A DNA stretch of 9,853 nt, taken from Candidatus Pacearchaeota archaeon (lineage in GTDB: Archaea > Nanoarchaeota > Nanoarchaeia > Pacearchaeales > GW2011-AR1). The position numbers were made by a program, and so were the translations under genes. Positions 6,298-9,853 of the stretch are shown piece by piece (positions within the stretch are counted from its first letter, which is position 1; each line of letters begins with the position of its first letter). The notes beneath the pieces were generated by a model, which saw nothing but the letters and a program-made list of their open reading frames with translations, did no database searches and had not been told where the DNA came from. The stretch lies in the NCBI GenBank assembly GCA_002690445.1, contig NZER01000328.1:1-9853 (forward strand). The letters run 5' to 3'.

Positions 6298-7144
6298 ACC
6301 CGACGCGCTAGTGCCTGTAGTGGTCAACCCCGAGCGGCAGCTGGCTACCCAACCAGTTGCAGCGCTGACCAAATTCGAGCCGTCTAATCTTGGTGAACTA
6401 ATGCAGTACGCCGAATTCATCGCAGGGTCGGCTCTTGTGCCGAAAGCCTACCGCGGCAATCCAGGGAGCATCGTTATAGCTGTTCAGATGGGTGAAACGG
6501 TCGGCTTGAAATGTGGGCAAGCGCTCCAAAACATTGCGGTGATCGGTGGACGCGCGACAATTTGGGGTGACGCCGTTCTAGCGCTTTGTCTAGCGGCTCC
6601 GGGTTGCATTGACATAATCGAAGACGACATCGCGACAATCAAAGAGAATCAAGCCGCGACATGTATTGCGAAGCGTAGAAACCGTCCCGATAAAACGTGC
6701 ACCTTCAGTGTGGAAGACGCCAAAAAAGCAGGTCTGTGGGGAAAGGATGGACCGTGGCAAACAAACCCAAACCGTATGCTCCAGATGAGAGCGCGAGGGT
6801 TTGCCTGCCGCGACCAGTTCCCCGATGCGCTTCGCGGCTTATCCATGCGAGAAGAAGTAGCCGACATCCCCGTCGCAGAAAAGCAACCGTTGAGGGTAAT
6901 GCTCCCCGAAGCAAAGCAAGCCGAAGACCCCGAAACCGAACAAAAAAAGCACCGTCGCACATCGGAACTGCAAGCTAACCAACTAAGCAAAAGAGTCGCA
7001 GCGGCTACCACCCCCGAAGAATTGCAAAAAATTGGAGAAGAAGCCTTCGCGCTTCAACTTGCGGAGCCAGACAAGGACCGGGTTCGCGCTGATTATAAAA
7101 AGAAGGTTCAGGAGCTTAAAGCTAGTGCCATTAAACATAATTAA
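6290..7144 (+). CDS. recT: RecT-family single-strand annealing protein
   Basis: The 284-aa product would bind single-stranded ends made by the nuclease next door and anneal them to homologous strands. The RecT-like core covers residues ~25-195: LGELMQYAEFIAGSALVPKAYRG, then IVIAVQMGETVGLKCGQALQNIAVIGGRATIWGDAVLAL, later EDAKKAGLWGKDGPWQTNP and RMLQMRARGFACRDQFPDALRGL. These blocks are highly typical of phage RecT proteins. The tail from ~205 is charged and helical, as in many family members, and ends KIGEEAFALQLAEPDKDRVRAD onward. ATG at 6290 is preferred over an in-frame TTG at 6281, because AAAGG (6276-6280) sits nine bases before it. It overlaps the previous gene by 8 bp. The next gene begins inside its last codons. 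Confidence 0.92.
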   Translation: MNKPDALVPVVVNPERQLATQPVAALTKFEPSNLGELMQYAEFIAGSALVPKAYRGNPGSIVIAVQMGETVGLKCGQALQNIAVIGGRATIWGDAVLALCLAAPGCIDIIEDDIATIKENQAATCIAKRRNRPDKTCTFSVEDAKKAGLWGKDGPWQTNPNRMLQMRARGFACRDQFPDALRGLSMREEVADIPVAEKQPLRVMLPEAKQAEDPETEQKKHRRTSELQANQLSKRVAAATTPEELQKIGEEAFALQLAEPDKDRVRADYKKKVQELKASAIKHN

Positions 7145-7997
7145 CGCAATCGACGACGCGATCGAAGCGTCCCAAGACCCGCTCGATAATTTCCGTAACC
7201 ACTTGGGGCTGTCCGGGGTCGGCAAAAATTGTAAGCGTGCGCTCTGGTATGACTTTCGATGGATGACGCTGAAGACCTTTCAAGCGCGAATCCTCCGAAT
7301 ATTTAACCGAGGCCACCGTGAAGAACCGCGTTTTGTGCAATTGCTTGAAGCCGCTGGCTTTCAAGTCTTATCAGCGGTGCCCGGTAGCGTTACCCCTGAG
7401 AATCCAGACGGTGAACAGTTCTCGTTTAAAGATGCGCGCTACCCCGTCATAGGTGGGTCCATCGACGGGATTGTGATTGATTTACTCGAGTCCGGTAGAA
7501 ATTGCGGTTTAGAACTCAAAACAATGAAGGCGAGCCTCTTTCGAGAGTTGTGCAAACAGGAAGTCGAAAAAGCAAAACCAATCCATTTCTCCCAGATGCA
7601 AGGATACATGAAAGCGTCCCAAAAGAGCGCGTGGCCGTTGGATGCGTTTCTTTACATGGTGCTGAATAAAGACACAGAAGAGCTTTATTCTGAGTTAGTT
7701 TTACCGGATGTCGAAACCCAAGAACGGGACATCGCTGCCGCGCGGCACGTAGTTAGTTCCGAATTTATCCCCGACCGTATTTCTTCAAGCGAGGACTGGT
7801 ATGAGTGCAAGTTTTGCGACCATCTGCCAATCTGCCATCGCGACGCGCTACCCCACAAGAATTGTCGTTCATGCCGAAACGGACGGCCACTTCTTCAACA
7901 ACCAAATGACTGGAAGTGCATCCGGTTTGACCAACAGCTGAACCGCGAGGACCAGCTTCTTGGATGCAATTTCTACGAACAGAGGGTAGCACCGTGA
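7125..7997 (+). CDS. PD-(D/E)XK phage exonuclease with cysteine-rich C-terminus
   Basis: The 290-aa product is a predicted nuclease that would resect DNA ends for RecT. The core shows RGHREEPRF near residues 63-71 (motif I glutamate), GGSIDG with D114, LELKT with E130 and K132, and a FSQMQGYM helix at ~156-163, the expected D...ExK...Q order. The tail carries many cysteines: C228, C231, C237, H238, C247, C250, C265 and C281. In Cas4/AddB-like nucleases similar cysteines hold an iron-sulphur cluster, and in related phage exonucleases they are taken as metal-binding; which applies here is open. GTG at 7125 is chosen because AGGAG (7110-7114) lies ten bases upstream; the upstream extension to 7032 is only recT shadow. 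It overlaps recT by 20 bp. Confidence 0.88.
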   Translation: MPLNIINAIDDAIEASQDPLDNFRNHLGLSGVGKNCKRALWYDFRWMTLKTFQARILRIFNRGHREEPRFVQLLEAAGFQVLSAVPGSVTPENPDGEQFSFKDARYPVIGGSIDGIVIDLLESGRNCGLELKTMKASLFRELCKQEVEKAKPIHFSQMQGYMKASQKSAWPLDAFLYMVLNKDTEELYSELVLPDVETQERDIAAARHVVSSEFIPDRISSSEDWYECKFCDHLPICHRDALPHKNCRSCRNGRPLLQQPNDWKCIRFDQQLNREDQLLGCNFYEQRVAP

Positions 7998-8569
7998 CAA
8001 AAGAGAAAGAGCTATTTTATAAAAGCGTTGGGAAGTCTGCCGAATGGTATACGCCCAGCTACATCCTCGACGCAGTTCGCGACGTTATGGGTAGGATAGA
8101 TCTGGATCCTGCATCTTGCGAACACGCGCAGCGCACCGTCAATGCTCGGGTTTGGTTCACCAAAGAACGCAGCGGCTTGGACTTTCAGTGGCGAGGAAAG
8201 GTTTTTCTAAACCCCCCGTATAGTCGAAAGCAGGTCGGGATCTGGGTGCGCAAATTAAAAAAAGAGTGGGAAGAGCAAAATATCGACGAAGCAATTCTGT
8301 TGGTAAACAATGCAACGGACACGGCTTGGTTCCAGAACTTGTGGGACTTCTCCGTTTGCTTTGTGACCGGTAGAATTAGCTTTGAAAACCCACACCGGGA
8401 GAGCTTTTCACCCGCCCACGGTTCGGTCTTCGTCTACTTTGGGAAGAATTCGGCAAAATTCGCAAAAGTATTCACCCGCTTCGGTCCTGTCTTTGAAAGG
8501 GTCGGCGACGGGCTTCGCAAGTACAAACCGAAAACACAATTAAACCCCAAGGAGAAAAAACGTGGGTAG
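7994..8569 (+). CDS. dam: Phage-type DNA N6-adenine methyltransferase (Dam family)
   Basis: This 191-aa protein should transfer a methyl group from S-adenosylmethionine to adenine in DNA. It matches the short phage Dam family: EWYTP at 17-21, DLDPAS at 36-41, the WFTKERSGLDFQW stretch, the catalytic NPPYS at 73-77, and a LLVNNATDTAWFQ segment at ~99-111. The NPPY tetrad and the order of blocks are well preserved and the length is usual. GTG at 7994 overlaps the nuclease stop as GTGA, with AGAGGG at 7981-7986 seven bases before it, so it is probably translated by re-initiation. No restriction endonuclease gene is adjacent, so it is an orphan methylase. The target sequence cannot be read from the protein; self-protection against host restriction or timing of replication are possible roles. 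Confidence 0.92.
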   Translation: MTKEKELFYKSVGKSAEWYTPSYILDAVRDVMGRIDLDPASCEHAQRTVNARVWFTKERSGLDFQWRGKVFLNPPYSRKQVGIWVRKLKKEWEEQNIDEAILLVNNATDTAWFQNLWDFSVCFVTGRISFENPHRESFSPAHGSVFVYFGKNSAKFAKVFTRFGPVFERVGDGLRKYKPKTQLNPKEKKRG

Positions 8570-8765
8570 AAAAAAAGGACGCGGTTCCAATAAGAAAGCA
8601 AACAAGAATTCTGCGGCGGTGAATAGAGGGAACCTCCCGTTCTATTATACCGGCGGTTCATTCCTCCAAAAAGCGACACCGCAAGAATTTGTTGTGCGCG
8701 TGAGAACAATTTACGACACGCTTCTCCCACCCCTAGTCCCAAAAAAAGAGGGTGCAAGTGAGTAA
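8562..8765 (+). CDS. Small basic hypothetical protein, 67 aa
   Basis: No family is recognised. The GTG start at 8562 follows AAGGAG (8549-8554) at seven bases and overlaps the methyltransferase end by 8 bp. The first ~20 residues are strongly basic (GRKKGRGSNKKANKN), likely disordered and able to bind nucleic acid. The remainder has RGNLPFYYTGGSFLQKATPQEFVVRVRTIYDTL, which looks like a short folded strand-helix unit. The arrangement, good ribosome binding site and tight packing support a real gene. Function is unknown. Confidence 0.72.
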   Translation: MGRKKGRGSNKKANKNSAAVNRGNLPFYYTGGSFLQKATPQEFVVRVRTIYDTLLPPLVPKKEGASE

Positions 8766-8889
8766 CAATTTACCAGACCTAGCGATCGGCGTTCTTACCG
8801 TCTTCGCTACAGCGTGCGTTGCTCTGTGGGCAATAGCGTGCGTCGCCGCTTGGTATGACGCGAAGAAATATTTTACCGATGAGTTTTAG
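8758..8889 (+). CDS. Small single-span membrane protein, 43 aa
   Basis: A short frame from GTG at 8758 to TAG at 8887-8889 encodes MSNNLPDLAIGVL and then a hydrophobic stretch rich in A, V, C and W up to about residue 31 (residues ~8-31), followed by WYDAKKYFTDEF. This is one membrane-spanning helix with a short polar end on either side. AGAGGG at 8747-8752 lies five bases upstream, and the gene overlaps the preceding one by 8 bp, the same junction style as its neighbours, which is the main reason to believe in it. The role is unknown; small phage membrane proteins can be inhibitors, superinfection-exclusion factors or holin-like, but nothing here decides this. Confidence 0.65.
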   Translation: MSNNLPDLAIGVLTVFATACVALWAIACVAAWYDAKKYFTDEF

Positions 8890-8890
8890 C

Positions 8891-8954
8891 GCTTCGGTGG
8901 TGGTATTCCCAACGGACATTCTGTCCAACTCGACCACTGCCGGAGCACTTTTTT
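8891..8954 (+). terminator. Intrinsic terminator at the end of the replication operon
   Basis: Bases 8891-8904 pair with 8933-8946 over 14 bp with three G-U pairs. The enclosed 28 bases contain a second perfect 5-bp hairpin (GGACA 8914-8918, loop TTC, TGTCC 8922-8926). Two bases after the main stem comes TTTTTT (8949-8954). The form fits a rho-independent terminator just after the last gene of the operon. The branch hairpin is unusual, so a structured leader for the next gene is the alternative reading. Confidence 0.7.
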
Positions 8955-8967
8955 ATAAGGAACTGAA

Positions 8968-9441
8968 ATGACCCCAATATCCCTTGAATGTAAATCTAGT
9001 CTTTGCGTAGCCCCGTTGGACTCCATTAGTGTTGGTTATAATGTGGAGGATCTGCGTACGGTGTTTGACCACAAGTTTGACGACGACGGTTGGAAAAGCA
9101 ACGCGTGGCAATATCTCAAAATAATGCACTTTTGGAACAGTAACGCTTTTATCATTGGTTACAATAACGGTCTGTTTTCTGGCAAGGCGTTCGACAGCCT
9201 GACCCATTCTGCCGGTATTGTGGGCTTTGTCAGTGGCACGGCACTACAGCTGATCTTTGATAATTACGCTCCGATCCCAGACTATGGAGATGAAACCCCT
9301 ATTGAAGTAATCCTCACCCAGTGCTTAGAAAGCATGACCGTGGACATTAGATCGATAGATCTACCCGAACCGATCCAGATTGCAGGGACCAGTTCAGAGC
9401 CAATTAGGGCGACCGTTCAGTTGGTGCGAGGAAATAACTAG
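8968..9441 (+). CDS. Hypothetical acidic protein, 157 aa
   Basis: No family is recognised. ATG at 8968 follows AAGGAA (8957-8962) with five bases between. The protein is acidic and apparently soluble, with a W/F-rich central part (DGWKSNAWQYLKIMHFWNSN at ~47-66), a moderately hydrophobic SAGIVGFVSGTALQLIF at ~81-97, and an acidic P/I-rich tail. Cysteines at 8, 13 and 120 form no obvious metal site. It sits after a terminator-like structure and 24 bases before the PP-loop gene, so the two probably share a transcript. It could be an accessory to that enzyme or an unrelated early phage protein. Confidence 0.75.
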   Translation: MTPISLECKSSLCVAPLDSISVGYNVEDLRTVFDHKFDDDGWKSNAWQYLKIMHFWNSNAFIIGYNNGLFSGKAFDSLTHSAGIVGFVSGTALQLIFDNYAPIPDYGDETPIEVILTQCLESMTVDIRSIDLPEPIQIAGTSSEPIRATVQLVRGNN

Positions 9442-9447
9442 CAGAGG

Positions 9448-9461
9448 AAACCCAGGGGTTT
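9448..9461 (+). promoter_or_regulatory. Hairpin overlapping the ribosome binding site of the PP-loop gene
   Basis: AAACC (9448-9452) can pair with GGTTT (9457-9461) around a CAGG loop. This places the probable ribosome binding site AGGGG (9454-9458) in the loop and stem, seven bases before ATG 9466. The stem is short and AT-rich, so any control of translation would be weak. Confidence 0.25.
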
Positions 9462-9465
9462 GACG

Positions 9466-9853
9466 ATGGAACAAAGTGAGTACTTACAATTTGTAAAAGA
9501 AAGCGGTCGTCCCGTCGTCATGTCCCTATCGGGGGGTAAGGATTCAACCGCAACCTTGATCTGGTTGCTTGAAAACGAAGTCCACCGCACCAATAAAATA
9601 CATTACGTTTTTTGCGACACCGGTTGGGAGGCTCCCGAGGTCTATACCTACTTAGAAGAAGTGATAAACCAGCGACTTTGTGACGGCGAACTGAAATTTC
9701 TAACGTCGAGCAAATACCCCGGTGGTATGGCGGAAATGATACGGGAGAAAGGAATCTTCCCTAACCGCTGGTTGCGCTTTTGCACTTCGGTTCTAAAGAC
9801 AGACCCAATCGCTGAGTTCCTAGAAAGCCTCGGGGATGACCCGCTACCAATAA
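9466..9853 (+). CDS. PAPS-reductase-like PP-loop protein (partial, runs off the right edge)
   Basis: The visible 129 codons are the N-terminal part of an adenine-nucleotide alpha-hydrolase fold protein of the phosphoadenosine phosphosulfate reductase type. The PP-loop SGGKDST is at residues 22-28, preceded by a PVVMSL strand. It is followed by HYVFCDTGWEAPEVYTYLEEV (F-x-DTG-x-E, typical of this family) and RFCTSVLKTDPI, a R-x-CT...LK block also seen in phage members. The enzyme would activate or bind an adenosine nucleotide; the phage versions have no agreed substrate and need not act in sulphate assimilation. ATG at 9466 follows AGGGG (9454-9458). The gene is open at the window end, so the C-terminal half is unseen. 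DndC-like sulphur transfer is a looser alternative. Confidence 0.88.
   Translation, partial: MEQSEYLQFVKESGRPVVMSLSGGKDSTATLIWLLENEVHRTNKIHYVFCDTGWEAPEVYTYLEEVINQRLCDGELKFLTSSKYPGGMAEMIREKGIFPNRWLRFCTSVLKTDPIAEFLESLGDDPLPI

Noticed and set aside
7032..7124. N-terminal extension of the exonuclease frame
   Set aside because: These codons lie inside recT in another frame, are rich in R/K with no domain resemblance, and lack a binding site; GTG at 7125 has AGGAG upstream.
1..9853. CRISPR array, toxin-antitoxin pair or insertion sequence
   Set aside because: No regularly spaced repeats, no paired toxin-antitoxin genes that I recognise and no transposase or IS ends were seen.

Overview
The window looks like the early (integration, replication, recombination) arm of a temperate phage or related integrative element in a bacterium of unknown identity. 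All recognised genes lie on the + strand. Starts include ATG, GTG and TTG, nearly all behind clear purine-rich ribosome binding sites, and base composition is intermediate. No tRNA, rRNA, CRISPR array or transposase was seen. The host cannot be named from the sequence alone. The first ~80 bases carry two near-pure G runs that look like a sequencing or assembly artefact at a contig end, so the true left end of the element is not visible.

Left module (about 79-2901): a non-coding region with short repeats, a P4-type tyrosine integrase (394-1716), a spacer with a 16-bp perfect palindrome, an unrecognised 167-aa protein (1973-2476), an AT-rich spacer with repeats, and an AlpA-like helix-turn-helix regulator (2644-2901). 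A strong intrinsic terminator (2967-3005) closes this module. Integrase plus AlpA is a usual pair for control of integration and excision.

Central operon (3079-8889): just after the terminator lie a perfect 8+3+8 inverted repeat and a small hairpin, then eight tightly packed genes. They are a prim-pol type primase/polymerase, a DUF927-type helicase/ATPase, a small phage protein of the type found beside recT, a RecT-like annealing protein, a PD-(D/E)XK nuclease with a cysteine-rich tail, a phage Dam-type adenine methyltransferase, a small basic protein, and a 43-aa membrane protein. Most junctions overlap by 4-50 bp and several starts are GTG, which suggests translational coupling. Together they would prime and unwind DNA, resect and anneal ends, and methylate the product. 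The operon ends at a second terminator-like structure (8891-8954).

Right part (8968-9853): an unrecognised acidic 157-aa protein, then the first 129 codons of a PAPS-reductase-like (PP-loop) protein cut by the window edge. No complete new system can be demonstrated. The best leads are the PP-loop gene and its orphan neighbour, the paired regulatory palindromes, and the repeated protein at 1973-2476.
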